Origin: RGIG995 sp045542115
Lineage (GTDB): Bacteria > Bacillota > Clostridia > Oscillospirales > UBA644
DNA length: 64,000 nucleotides
Reading direction: 5' to 3'
Assembly (NCBI GenBank): GCA_045542115.1
Contig: JAZQKK010000007.1
Span: 36,775 to 100,774 of the forward strand
Positions 24,179-33,257 of this stretch are shown here, piece by piece. Position numbers and translations under genes: made by a program. Numbering within the stretch: position 1 is the stretch's first letter; every line of letters starts with the position of its first letter. The notes beneath the pieces are model-generated. The model was not told the DNA's origin. It ran no database searches and worked only from the letters and a program-made list of their open reading frames with translations.

Positions 24179-26281
24179 ATGGAAAAATGGCTTGCTTTGG
24201 CAACTCTTGCCGGAGCGCTGATTGCATTGCTGTTTGCCGTCGTGACCGCCTTGAAGGTGTTAAGAGCGCCGGAAGGAAACGACAAGATGAAAAAGATAGC
24301 CTCTGCCATCCGACAGGGCGCCAATGCTTTTTTGAAACGACAGTATAAAGTGGTGGCCGTTTTCTTTGCCTGTATTTTTGTGGTTTTGTCCGTGATGGCT
24401 GTGTTTGGACTTTTGTCTCCCTTCGTTCCGTTTGCTTTCGTGACGGGTGGATTTTTCTCTGCCCTGTCCGGTTTTATCGGAATGAAGATTGCCACCGCCG
24501 CAAATTCCCGGACGGCAAACGCTTGTATTCAGGGGCTGAACCCCGGTCTGCGCATTGCTTTTTCCGCCGGTTCGGTAATGGGTTTTACGGTGGTCGGACT
24601 TGGCCTTCTGGATATTTCCATTTGGTTTATTTTGCTTCGGTTTGTCTTTCAGTTGGACGCCTCTTCCATCACCAGTGCAATGCTGACCTTCGGAATGGGG
24701 GCATCCTGTATGGCTCTGTTTGCTCGGGTGGGCGGCGGAATCTTTACCAAAGCCGCAGACGTGGGTGCAGACCTTGTGGGAAAGGTGGAGGCCGGAATCC
24801 CCGAAGACGACCCCCGGAATCCCGCGGTTATTGCCGATAACGTTGGAGATAACGTTGGAGACGTTGCCGGAATGGGAGCCGACCTCTACGAATCCTACGT
24901 AGGGTCCGTGATTTCTGCGTCTGCCTTGGGCGTGGTTGCCTTCTCCGATTATCGGGCAATGGCTGTGCCGATGCTGCTTGCCTCCATTGGAATTCTCTGT
25001 TCCGTTCTGGGAACGTTTTTGGTTCGCACCAAAGAATCTGCTACCCAGAAAGATTTGTTGAAGGCCCTGAGCCGGGGAACGAATTTCTCCGCCGTTCTGA
25101 TCGCTTTGGTTGCGTTTCCTTTGATATGGTTCACTCTGGGAAAGGAACATCTGGGGTTATACTTTGCCGTTTTGTCCGGTCTTGTTGCCGGGGTTTTGAT
25201 TGGTCAGTGTACCGAATATTTTACTTCGGACAGTTATAAACCTACCCGCAGCGTTTCTTCCGATGCCCAAACCGGCTCTGCTACGGTAATTATCGGCGGT
25301 TTGAGCCTAGGAATGTTGTCTACGTGTCTTCCTATTGCCATCGTAGCGGTTGCCGTAATTATTTCCTTCTTTGTCTCCGGAGGTGGCATTTCTCCCTCGA
25401 TGGGTCTGTACGGAATTGCTTTGGCTGCCGTTGGAATGCTCTCTACGTTGGGAATCACCCTTGCCACTGACGCCTACGGCCCCGTTGCCGACAACGCCGG
25501 CGGGATCGCTCAGATGGCGGGTTTGGATGAATCGGTCCGGGAACGTACCGATGCTTTGGATTCCTTGGGGAATACCACTGCCGCCACTGGGAAAGGATTT
25601 GCTATCGGCTCTGCCGCCCTTACCGCGCTTGCGCTGATGGCCTCCTACGTGGACAAGATGAAAGAAGTTTCTGCCGCATCTTCCATTGCGGTCAATACGA
25701 CCTTCGATCTGATGAATCCCGTGGTTCTTATCGGGGTTTTCGTGGGGGGATGCCTTCCCTTTGTTTTTGCCGCGTTGACGATGTCTTCCGTGGGCCGTGC
25801 CGCTCAGAGCGTAGTGTTGGAGGTCCGCCGGCAATTCAAAGAAATTACCGGGCTGATGGATGGAGTTGCGGACCCGGATTACGCGTCCTGCGTAGACCTT
25901 TGTACGAAAGCCTCTTTGAAGGAAATGGTCCTTCCCACCGTGGTTGCCGTCGTGGTTCCCGTTCTCGTAGGGCTTCTTTTGGGCCCCCAAGGCGTGGTCG
26001 GGATGCTTGCCGGGGCTACGGTTACCGGATTTTTGATGGCCATCTTTATGTCCAACTCCGGTGGAGCCTGGGATAACGCGAAAAAGTACATCGAGTCAGG
26101 CGTTTACGGCGGAAAGGGAAGCGATTCCCACAAGGCCGCCGTGGTAGGTGATACGGTAGGGGACCCCTTTAAAGATACCTCCGGACCTTCCATTAACATT
26201 CTTATCAAACTCTTGTCGATGGTCTCCATCGTCTTTGCCGCGTTGGTGTTGAAGTTTAATCTTCCCTCGCTGTTCCTGTAA
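24179..26281 (+). CDS. hppA: Membrane-bound ion-pumping pyrophosphatase
   Basis: Uses pyrophosphate hydrolysis to pump Na+ or H+ across the membrane; 700 residues and about 16 helices. The catalytic loop DVGADLVGKVEAGIPEDD is followed by NVGDNVGDVAGMGADLYESY. The other acidic motifs are TDAYGPVADNAGG and GDTVGDPFKDTSGPSIN. In GNTTAATGKG the position that is Lys in K+-independent enzymes is Ala, so by family knowledge it is K+-dependent. Whether it pumps Na+ or H+ is not settled. I chose ATG 24179 because the GAAGGAG site is too close to the ATG at 24170. It has its own promoter and terminator. Confidence 0.95.
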   Translation: MEKWLALATLAGALIALLFAVVTALKVLRAPEGNDKMKKIASAIRQGANAFLKRQYKVVAVFFACIFVVLSVMAVFGLLSPFVPFAFVTGGFFSALSGFIGMKIATAANSRTANACIQGLNPGLRIAFSAGSVMGFTVVGLGLLDISIWFILLRFVFQLDASSITSAMLTFGMGASCMALFARVGGGIFTKAADVGADLVGKVEAGIPEDDPRNPAVIADNVGDNVGDVAGMGADLYESYVGSVISASALGVVAFSDYRAMAVPMLLASIGILCSVLGTFLVRTKESATQKDLLKALSRGTNFSAVLIALVAFPLIWFTLGKEHLGLYFAVLSGLVAGVLIGQCTEYFTSDSYKPTRSVSSDAQTGSATVIIGGLSLGMLSTCLPIAIVAVAVIISFFVSGGGISPSMGLYGIALAAVGMLSTLGITLATDAYGPVADNAGGIAQMAGLDESVRERTDALDSLGNTTAATGKGFAIGSAALTALALMASYVDKMKEVSAASSIAVNTTFDLMNPVVLIGVFVGGCLPFVFAALTMSSVGRAAQSVVLEVRRQFKEITGLMDGVADPDYASCVDLCTKASLKEMVLPTVVAVVVPVLVGLLLGPQGVVGMLAGATVTGFLMAIFMSNSGGAWDNAKKYIESGVYGGKGSDSHKAAVVGDTVGDPFKDTSGPSINILIKLLSMVSIVFAALVLKFNLPSLFL

Positions 26282-26294
26282 GTTAAAACATTGC

Positions 26295-26332
26295 AAAAAA
26301 GGATTTTCTCCAAATGGGGAAATCCTTTTTTT
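26295..26332 (+). terminator. Rho-independent terminator of hppA
   Basis: AAAAAAGGATTT and AAATCCTTTTTT around a 13-base loop. Confidence 0.8.
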
Positions 26333-26431
26333 GTTTTTTATTGCTCTGTTTTTTTTCTGTTTTAAAAGGTAAAAATTCAATGTTATAAGGGAGGATATCT
26401 TTGTGAAAATAAAGAATTTTTCAAAACTGTA

Positions 26432-26460
26432 TTGACTTATTCTTTTCTTTGTGTTATAAT
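26432..26460 (+). promoter_or_regulatory. Sigma-A promoter of the AraC-family gene
   Basis: TTGACT at 26432-26437, a 17-base spacer, TATAAT at 26455-26460: close to consensus. Confidence 0.85.
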
Positions 26461-26534
26461 GAAGGCGAGAAAATCGAAATCGTATTTTATAAGACCGTTG
26501 CGAAATAAAATCTTCATTTTGTTTTGGAGGCACT

Positions 26535-27335
26535 ATGTTTTACGAGCGTTTTATTACCGAATATCGGGAAGAACCGATGGTGTACTATTGCGACCGGGAC
26601 CGGGAAATTCCTCCGGGAACCCGTTACGGACCGGTCATTCGGGATATTTATATTGTAGAATGTTGTACCTACGGGAAAGGCTTGTTGATTATCAACGGCA
26701 AAGAATTTCCCGTTCAGGCGGGAGACGCCTTTATTTTGATGCCGGAAGATACGGTGGTCCATACCACGGATAATGAAATGACCCGGGAAGGGTATTGGTG
26801 TGCCATTGACGGCTTGGTTTTGGGGCGCTTGTTTTCCCAGATTGGAATTACCTCCGAATCTCCCTTTGTACCCAAAGAAGCCTTTTTTACAATGGTGACG
26901 CAGTTGGAAAACATTTGGCGGATGCGCAACGATACCGACCCCGGTGCCGACTGCCGCCGCACGGCCTGTATCTACACGATGTTGGGGGAATTGCTCCGTT
27001 GTTCCACCTCTTCCACCGATAAAAATATGTGGATTCAGAAAGCCATCGGGATTATGGAGACCCGGTATCACGAGCCTCTTTCCGTTCAGGTGATCGCCGA
27101 CGAAGTTGGTTTGGACCGCAGTTACTTTTCCACCCTGTTCAAGAGTCGTACCGGACGTTCTCCCCACGAATATATTACTTCTCTTCGCATCAAAAAGGCT
27201 TGTACGCTGATTCGTCAGCGGGACGTTTCGGTGGCGGAAGTTGCCGCCTCGGTAGGCTTAGACCCTCAAAACTTCGCCCGCCTGTTCAAGCGGGAAACCG
27301 GAAAGACCCCCCGGGAGTACAAAAAGGAAAATTAA
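26535..27335 (+). CDS. AraC-family transcriptional regulator
   Basis: 266 residues. The N-terminal cupin-like sensor (about 20-90) contains NGKEFPVQAGDAFILMPEDTV. The C-terminal double helix-turn-helix (about 165-265) contains IADEVGLDRSYFSTLFK and VAASVGLDPQNFARLFKRETG, then TPREYKK. AraC proteins with a cupin sensor often bind sugars. No sugar operon adjoins it, so the target genes are unknown. A GGAGG site precedes the ATG and it is monocistronic. Confidence 0.92.
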   Translation: MFYERFITEYREEPMVYYCDRDREIPPGTRYGPVIRDIYIVECCTYGKGLLIINGKEFPVQAGDAFILMPEDTVVHTTDNEMTREGYWCAIDGLVLGRLFSQIGITSESPFVPKEAFFTMVTQLENIWRMRNDTDPGADCRRTACIYTMLGELLRCSTSSTDKNMWIQKAIGIMETRYHEPLSVQVIADEVGLDRSYFSTLFKSRTGRSPHEYITSLRIKKACTLIRQRDVSVAEVAASVGLDPQNFARLFKRETGKTPREYKKEN

Positions 27336-27346
27336 AGACCGTATCA

Positions 27347-27374
27347 AAAACCGCACCCGAGGGTGCGGTTTTTT
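27347..27374. terminator. Terminator between convergent araC-family gene and metA
   Basis: AAAACCGCACCC and GGGTGCGGTTTT, followed by TT on the plus strand. It lies 3 bases from the metA stop and may act in both directions. Confidence 0.85.
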
Positions 27375-27377
27375 CTG

Positions 27378-28295
27378 TTATTTGATTTCGGAAATGTCGT
27401 AGGGAGTGGTCTGGTACACGAAATAATTCAGCCAGTTGGAGTAGAGCAGATTTGCGTGAGACCGCCAGCGGACGATAGGTTGCTGTTCCGGGTCGTCGCC
27501 GGGGAAATAATTCTTGGGAATATTGGGGTTGATGCCCCCATTCAAATCCCGAATGTATTCGTTTTTCAGCGTGTCCCCGTCGTATTCCGAATGGCCGGTG
27601 ATAAAAATCTGTTTCCCGTTGGGGGTGGTGATGGCGTAGACTCCCGCTTCTTCCGACGATGCGATGATTCGCAAGTTCTCCACCGCCTCGATATCTTCCC
27701 GGCGGACGGTGGTATTCCGGGAGTGGGGGACCCAGAATTTGTCGTCAAATCCCCGGAGAAGAATGGAACGAGGGTAATCTTTGACGTGTTCGAAGACTCC
27801 GGACATTTTTTCGGGCAGAGGAACTTTATCAATGCCGTAATGATAGTACAGTCCGGCCTGAGCGCCCCAGCAGATATGGAACGTAGAGGTGACGTGGGTT
27901 TTGGACCATTCCATAATCCCGCACAGTTCTTCCCAATAATCCACCTCTTCAAAGGGCAGATTTTCCACCGGAGCACCGGTAATCACCAATCCGTCGAATT
28001 TTTTGTCTTTGACGTCGTCAAAGGTCTTGTAAAATTCGGCCAGATGGCTGGCGGAGGTGTTTTTGGATTGATGGGATTTCGTGTGAATCAGTTCCAGCTC
28101 CACTTGCAGGGGGGAGTTTCCCAGCAACCGAGAAATTTGCGTCTCGGTGGCGATTTTGGTGGGCATCAGATTCAAAAGAAGAATTTTCAACGGACGAATG
28201 TCCTGAGTAATGGCTCTCGTTTCGGTCATAACAAAGATGTTCTCTTCTTCCAGCGTTTTGACCGCGGGGAGCTTATTGGGGATGCGAATGGGCAT
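27378..28295 (-). CDS. metAA: Homoserine O-acetyltransferase (MetA type)
   Basis: Acylates homoserine in methionine synthesis; 305 residues. The nucleophile is C142 in FHICWGAQAG. Residue 111 is Glu (TGAPVENL). In characterised MetA enzymes Glu111 selects acetyl-CoA and Gly111 succinyl-CoA, so this should be an acetyltransferase. That fits the neighbour metY, which uses O-acetylhomoserine. It lies 23 bases downstream of metY and is the last gene of a four-gene operon. Confidence 0.94.
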   Translation of the reverse strand: MPIRIPNKLPAVKTLEEENIFVMTETRAITQDIRPLKILLLNLMPTKIATETQISRLLGNSPLQVELELIHTKSHQSKNTSASHLAEFYKTFDDVKDKKFDGLVITGAPVENLPFEEVDYWEELCGIMEWSKTHVTSTFHICWGAQAGLYYHYGIDKVPLPEKMSGVFEHVKDYPRSILLRGFDDKFWVPHSRNTTVRREDIEAVENLRIIASSEEAGVYAITTPNGKQIFITGHSEYDGDTLKNEYIRDLNGGINPNIPKNYFPGDDPEQQPIVRWRSHANLLYSNWLNYFVYQTTPYDISEIK

Positions 28296-28318
28296 TTCGA
28301 ACCTCCGAAACGTAAAAA

Positions 28319-29605
28319 TCAGTCAATGGATGCCAAGGCCTGAGCCAGGTCTTCAATCAGGTCCTGAGCGTCTTCAATCCCGCAGGAATAACGAACCAGG
28401 TCGGGAGAAACGCCGGCGGCCAACAGTTGCTCGTCGTTCATCTGACGGTGGGTGGCCGAGGCCGGGTGCAGACAGCAGGTGCGGGCATCGGCTACGTGGG
28501 TTTCAATGGCGGCAATTTTCAGCTGCTTCATAAAGGCTTCCGCCGCTTTTCGTCCGCCGCGAACTCCGAAAGATACCACGCCGCAAGAACCGTTGGGGAG
28601 ATATTTTTGATTCAATTCATAATCTTCGTCCCCCGCAAGGCCGGGATATTTGACCCAAGTTACCTTCTCGTGGTTTTGCAAAAATTCCGCAACGGCCTGA
28701 CCGTTTTGACAGTGCTGCTTCATCCGGACGTGAAGGCTTTCCAGTCCGAGATTCAAAAGATAAGCGGATTGAGGAGCCGGGGTTGCACCCAAGTCCCGCA
28801 TCAGTTGAGCGGTGGCTTTGGTGATGTATGCCCCTTCCAGACCGAACCGTTCGGTGTAAGTAATGCCGTGGTAACTTTCGTCGGGGGTGCACAGTCCGGG
28901 ATATTTCTCTTTGTGCGCCGTCCAATCGAATTTGCCGCTGTCCACAATGCAACCGCCTACCGCAGACCCGTGACCGTCCATATATTTGGTTGTGGAGTGG
29001 GTCACGATATCCGCACCCCATTCAAAGGGTCGGCAATTAACGGGCGTTGCAAAGGTATTATCGATGATCAAAGGAACACCGTGGCGATGGGCCGCGTCTG
29101 CAAACCGCTCAATATCCAGCACCCGCAACGAGGGGTTGGAGATGGTTTCTCCGAAAACCGCCTTGGTGTTGGGACGGAAAGCCGCTTCCAACTCTTCGTT
29201 CGAACAGTCGGGGGCAACGAAGGTAAATTGAATTCCCATTTTTTCCATCGTGACGGCAAACAAATTAAAGGTTCCTCCGTAGATGGCCGAAGAGGCGACT
29301 ACGTGGTCTCCGTTCTGCGCGATGTTGAATACGGCAAAGAAGTTTGCCGACTGACCGGAGCAGGTCAGCATTGCGGCAGAACCGCCTTCCATCTCACAAA
29401 TTTTCCGGGCCACGGTATCGCAGGTGGGATTTTGAAGGCGGGAATAGAAATAACCGCTGGCTTCCAGATCAAACAGTTTTCCCATTTCTTCGCTGGTGGC
29501 GTATTTAAAGGTCGTGCTCTGGATGATGGGAACCTGACGGGGTTCTCCGTTTCCGGGGGTATAACCGCCCTGAACACATTTTGTACCGATGCGATGCTTG
29601 TTCAT
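28319..29605 (-). CDS. metY: O-acetylhomoserine sulfhydrylase
   Basis: PLP enzyme of the Cys/Met metabolism family that makes homocysteine directly from O-acetylhomoserine and sulfide. 428 residues, which is the longer MetY size rather than the roughly 380 of cystathionine synthase or lyase. The PLP lysine is in HSTTKYMDGHG, with the phosphate-binding block YSRLQNPTCDTV near residue 53 and AIYGGTFNLF. It pairs with the acetyl-specific MetA downstream, giving the direct sulfhydrylation route. Confidence 0.93.
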   Translation of the reverse strand: MNKHRIGTKCVQGGYTPGNGEPRQVPIIQSTTFKYATSEEMGKLFDLEASGYFYSRLQNPTCDTVARKICEMEGGSAAMLTCSGQSANFFAVFNIAQNGDHVVASSAIYGGTFNLFAVTMEKMGIQFTFVAPDCSNEELEAAFRPNTKAVFGETISNPSLRVLDIERFADAAHRHGVPLIIDNTFATPVNCRPFEWGADIVTHSTTKYMDGHGSAVGGCIVDSGKFDWTAHKEKYPGLCTPDESYHGITYTERFGLEGAYITKATAQLMRDLGATPAPQSAYLLNLGLESLHVRMKQHCQNGQAVAEFLQNHEKVTWVKYPGLAGDEDYELNQKYLPNGSCGVVSFGVRGGRKAAEAFMKQLKIAAIETHVADARTCCLHPASATHRQMNDEQLLAAGVSPDLVRYSCGIEDAQDLIEDLAQALASID

Positions 29606-29625
29606 ATTCGTATCCTCCTAAAAGG

Positions 29626-30561
29626 TTATTTCAAAAGAAGGGGTAAAAAAACTTCGGACATAATGGGAATGGTGACAACGCAAAGAATGGTGGAGATAAG
29701 CACGGTGTTTGCCGCCTGTTTCTGTCCCTGGCCGATCAACTCGGAAAGGGATTGTATCATACTGGCACAGGGGCAGCACGCAAGCAGAAAAATGGACGCT
29801 CTCACATAGGGTTCAACGGGCAAAAGTATCATTACAAGGAAGGTAAATACCGGAAAGGCCACCATCTTGGTCAGAGATGCCAACAGAGACCGCCAGTCCA
29901 GGGCAAGGGTCTTGAATTTCACTGTGGCAAGACGCATCCCCAGAACGATCATACAGAGGGGAGTGGACATTCTTCCCAAAAGCTCAATCATTTCTTCCAC
30001 TACCGGGGGAAAATCCCATCCCAAGAGAAACATCGGGTAAGAGATAAACATTGCAAGAACCACCGGGATGGTGAGAATCTTTTTCGGGCGAATGAACTTC
30101 TTGTCCGTGGAAATGATAAACAGACCCACGGTCCAGGCTACGATATTCATCGTCAGAGCAAATATTTGGGAAAAAACGGGAGCAAAGGGATACTCCGCAA
30201 GAAAATGTTCCAAAAGGGGAACCCCGAAAAAGCCTACGTTCCCCAAAGAGGTGGCTACCGTAAAAACTCTCCAACGAGTGTCGTTACATCGGCGATGAAG
30301 CACCAGCCGGAAAACGAGGATAAATGCTAACAGTAAAAACAGTGTCGCAAAAAAACAAATCCAAATCATTCCGTGAAGTTTTGGCGTATATTCCGCTTTG
30401 GAAAAGGAATACAGGGCAAGACAGGGGGAACAGACGTAGAGCAATAATTTTGCGAAGGCCGAAATGCGGTCTTCCCCCACCGCCTTCGTCTTGATCAGCA
30501 GAAATCCGGGAATCGCATAGGCCAGTAAGGTCACGACCCGAATCAGCGTTGGTATAAACAT
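29626..30561 (-). CDS. AEC-family (auxin efflux carrier-like) transporter
   Basis: Membrane protein of 311 residues with about ten helices in two halves, as in the AEC/bile-acid-Na+ symporter fold. It starts with a short periplasmic segment and a helix (LLAYAIPGFLLIKTK). The cross-over region has SLGNVGFFGVPLLEHF, which matches the conserved N-terminal-half motif of AEC permeases. It lies 20 bases upstream of metY in the same operon, so it may export or import a sulfur amino acid or homoserine-type compound; that is inference from context. Confidence 0.85.
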   Translation of the reverse strand: MFIPTLIRVVTLLAYAIPGFLLIKTKAVGEDRISAFAKLLLYVCSPCLALYSFSKAEYTPKLHGMIWICFFATLFLLLAFILVFRLVLHRRCNDTRWRVFTVATSLGNVGFFGVPLLEHFLAEYPFAPVFSQIFALTMNIVAWTVGLFIISTDKKFIRPKKILTIPVVLAMFISYPMFLLGWDFPPVVEEMIELLGRMSTPLCMIVLGMRLATVKFKTLALDWRSLLASLTKMVAFPVFTFLVMILLPVEPYVRASIFLLACCPCASMIQSLSELIGQGQKQAANTVLISTILCVVTIPIMSEVFLPLLLK

Positions 30562-30588
30562 TGGTAGCTCCTTTTTAAAAATGCAAAA

Positions 30589-31233
30589 TCAGAACAAAGA
30601 AAGCAATTCTTCCGGAATGTGAATGAGATGCTCGGGGTTGTGGATGGATAGCTCTTCCTCGTACCGAAATCCCCAGGTAACGGCCACGGCAGGAATACCC
30701 GCGTTTCGGGCGGTTTGAATATCCACTTCCGAATCTCCCACATAAAGGGTGGTCTCCGGGTTTGCCGAAAGGGTCGTCATCATTTCCAGAACGCTGTCAG
30801 GATGGGGTTTTCTCCGAATTCCGTCCCGTTCTCCCAAAGCAAAGTCGATTTGGGGGAAATAGGCTTTCACCAAGGGTTTGACCTGACGGTCGCCTTTGTT
30901 GGAGACGACTCCCAGGGCGACGCCCCGGCGTTTTAGTTCGTCCAGGGTCTGTAAGATTCCTTCGTAAGGGGCGGTTTTGATTTGAGAGTGAGGGGTATAC
31001 CAGGCCAGATATTCTTGGAGCATTTCATCTATACATTCTTCCGAAACGCCTTCGGGGGCAGAACGGGCGATGAGATATCTTGCGCCGCTTCCCAAAAAAC
31101 TGCGAATCTCTTTTTCGGTCCTTGGCGGATACCCAAACCGCTCCAAGGTATGGTTGACCGAATCGGTCAGGTCGGACAGGGTATTCAGCAACGTTCCGTC
31201 CAGGTCGAAGATTGCAGTTTGAAACGTGGTCAT
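30589..31233 (-). CDS. HAD-superfamily phosphatase (phosphoglycolate phosphatase-like)
   Basis: 214 residues. Motif I is AIFDLDGTLLNT (D13, D15 region), motif II VSNKG, motif III RKPHPDS and motif IV VGDSEVDIQTARNAG. The helical cap between motifs I and II is of the Gph/PGP type. I chose ATG 31233; an upstream TTG at 31257 has no ribosome site. The AAAGGAA site lies a little far (13-14 bases) from the ATG. First gene of the operon with the AEC transporter, metY and metA. Substrate unknown. Confidence 0.85.
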   Translation of the reverse strand: MTTFQTAIFDLDGTLLNTLSDLTDSVNHTLERFGYPPRTEKEIRSFLGSGARYLIARSAPEGVSEECIDEMLQEYLAWYTPHSQIKTAPYEGILQTLDELKRRGVALGVVSNKGDRQVKPLVKAYFPQIDFALGERDGIRRKPHPDSVLEMMTTLSANPETTLYVGDSEVDIQTARNAGIPAVAVTWGFRYEEELSIHNPEHLIHIPEELLSLF

Positions 31234-31270
31234 AAAATATCTGAGTTCCTTTATCAAAATATACGGGATT

Positions 31271-31300
31271 AGTATAACACATTTTTACCCCATTTGTCAA
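31271..31300 (-). promoter_or_regulatory. Sigma-A promoter of the HAD-AEC-metY-metA operon
   Basis: On the minus strand, TTGACA (31300-31295), an 18-base spacer, TATACT (31276-31271). No SAM riboswitch or T-box is visible between it and the first gene; the leader is only about 35 bases. Confidence 0.8.
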
Positions 31301-31454
31301 GCAATCCTTTTTTCTCTTTTGGATATTTTACTCATAATTTACATTCTTTTTTTGTGCAAACCGCTGAAAAACGAAAAAAAAAGAGGAAAGGCAGAAAAAA
31401 CTGCGTATTAGTAAGATAGAACCGATTAAAATGTCGAAAGGAGGGAATGGTCCT

Positions 31455-33251
31455 ATGGCACAATTTTTCGGAGAAGAATTTTTACACGAATTGCGAAGCC
31501 GGGTAGATATCGTCTCGGTGGTGGAGCAGTACGTAACTTTGAAGAAGTCTTCTTCGTCGTCTATGGTGGGGCTTTGTCCCTTCCACAATGAAAAAACGCC
31601 GTCGTTTCACGTGGACGGACAAAAACAGTTGTTTTACTGTTTTGGTTGCGGTGCCGGGGGAGACGTCATCACGTTTTTGATGAAGATGCAAAATATGTCG
31701 TATCCCGAAGCGGTGACGTTTCTCGCAGAATCGGTGGGGATGACCGTTCCGACCCGGGACACGTTTGACAGTGAGATTACCCATCTGCGGAAAACCATAT
31801 TGGAGATGAACAAAAAGGCTGCCCGGTACTTCCACGAGTGTCTGTTCCGTCCGGAAGGACGAAAGGCATTGGAATATATTACCGGCCGAGGTCTTTCGAA
31901 AAACACGCTGATTCGGTTCGGAATCGGCTATTCTCCCGCCGGCTGGACGGGATTGTACGACAAACTCCGGGAATGGGGATATAAAGACGACCAGATTAAG
32001 GCGTCCGGCTTGGTCGTCAATCCGCAACGGGACAACGGAAAAACCCGTATTTTCGACCGGTTCCGGGACCGGGTGATGTTTCCTATTATCGACGCTAACG
32101 GTAACGTGATTGGCTTTGGTGGACGGTCGATGGACCCGGACGACCCGGCAAAATACCTGAATTCTCCGGAAGTAATCACCTTCCGCAAGGGGAACAATCT
32201 TTACGCCCTCAATTACGCGAAATCTTCCAAAAAAGACTGCCTTATCCTGTGTGAAGGATATATGGACGTTATCGCGATGCATCAAGCCGGGTTTGACAAC
32301 GCGGTGGCGGGACTTGGAACGGCCCTGACCCCGGAACAGGGAAGACTGTTGAAAAAGTATACCGACCGGGTGGTGCTTTGTTACGACAACGACGAAGCCG
32401 GGCGAAAGGCTACCCAACGGTCGATGCAGGTTTTGTCCACGCTGGATTTGAACGTCCGCGTTCTGACCCTTAGGGGCGGAAAAGACCCGGACGAGATTAT
32501 CAAAAAAGAGGGCCGCGCTTTTTTCCAGGCCTTGGTGGACGGCTCTGAGACCGGGGTGGATTTCCGGCTCAACGAAATTTTTCGGAAATACGATTTGTCG
32601 GTGGACAGTGAACGGGTTCAGTGTTCCAAGGAAGTGTTTGACCTTTTGGGGGCTATCCGACAGGATGCCCAGCGGGAAATTTACGCTTCTCGGGCGGGAA
32701 AACGGCTGGAACTGTCCGAAGAAACGGTCCGCCGGGAAATTGCCCGTCGGGTCCGGGCGCAAAACCGACTCCGGGAAAAACAACGGGAGAAAGAAGAAAG
32801 CAACAAATTGCGAGGGGTGGGAGACCGCATCAATCCCCAGAGAATGACCCATCTTCGGGCGGCTCGGGCGGAAGAAGATTTGATATCGGTGCTTCTGGCT
32901 TTCCCCGAAAAGGCAGAAAAAATCGCTCAGAAAATTGCCCCGGAAGAGTTTGTGACCGATTTTAACCGCCGGGTCTATCTGGCTCTTTTGGAACAGATTC
33001 GGCAGAATCCCACGGCGGAAGAACCGGGACTGCTTTTGACCCAGTATTTTCAACCCGACGAAATGGGTCGTATCGTAGGCTTTATTTCTTCTTGCGATGC
33101 CATCAACGCCGAAGGAGACGACATTCTTCGGGCGGTGGAAGTTCTCAAAGAAGAAAAACGGAAAATCGACCGGAGGGCCGCCGGAGGCGACGATGCGTTT
33201 GCCGCCAACCTGGAACGGCTGAGAAATAAGAGAAAAGAAACAAAGGAGTAA
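31455..33251 (+). CDS. dnaG: DNA primase
   Basis: Makes RNA primers at the replication fork; 598 residues. I chose ATG 31455 because AAAGGAGGG lies just before it; an ATG at 31431 is upstream of that site. The zinc ribbon is CPFHNEKTPSFHV and then YCFGCG (C-x2-H, C-x2-C). The Toprim core has LCEGYMDVIAMHQAG and LCYDNDEAGRKA. The C-terminal helicase-binding domain follows an Arg/Glu-rich linker. It forms the classic macromolecular-synthesis pair with rpoD, 6 bases downstream. Confidence 0.96.
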   Translation: MAQFFGEEFLHELRSRVDIVSVVEQYVTLKKSSSSSMVGLCPFHNEKTPSFHVDGQKQLFYCFGCGAGGDVITFLMKMQNMSYPEAVTFLAESVGMTVPTRDTFDSEITHLRKTILEMNKKAARYFHECLFRPEGRKALEYITGRGLSKNTLIRFGIGYSPAGWTGLYDKLREWGYKDDQIKASGLVVNPQRDNGKTRIFDRFRDRVMFPIIDANGNVIGFGGRSMDPDDPAKYLNSPEVITFRKGNNLYALNYAKSSKKDCLILCEGYMDVIAMHQAGFDNAVAGLGTALTPEQGRLLKKYTDRVVLCYDNDEAGRKATQRSMQVLSTLDLNVRVLTLRGGKDPDEIIKKEGRAFFQALVDGSETGVDFRLNEIFRKYDLSVDSERVQCSKEVFDLLGAIRQDAQREIYASRAGKRLELSEETVRREIARRVRAQNRLREKQREKEESNKLRGVGDRINPQRMTHLRAARAEEDLISVLLAFPEKAEKIAQKIAPEEFVTDFNRRVYLALLEQIRQNPTAEEPGLLLTQYFQPDEMGRIVGFISSCDAINAEGDDILRAVEVLKEEKRKIDRRAAGGDDAFAANLERLRNKRKETKE

Positions 33252-33257
33252 TACATT

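Noticed and set aside
31234..31270. SAM riboswitch for the metY-metA operon
   Set aside because: The leader is about 35 bases and shows no S-box pattern.
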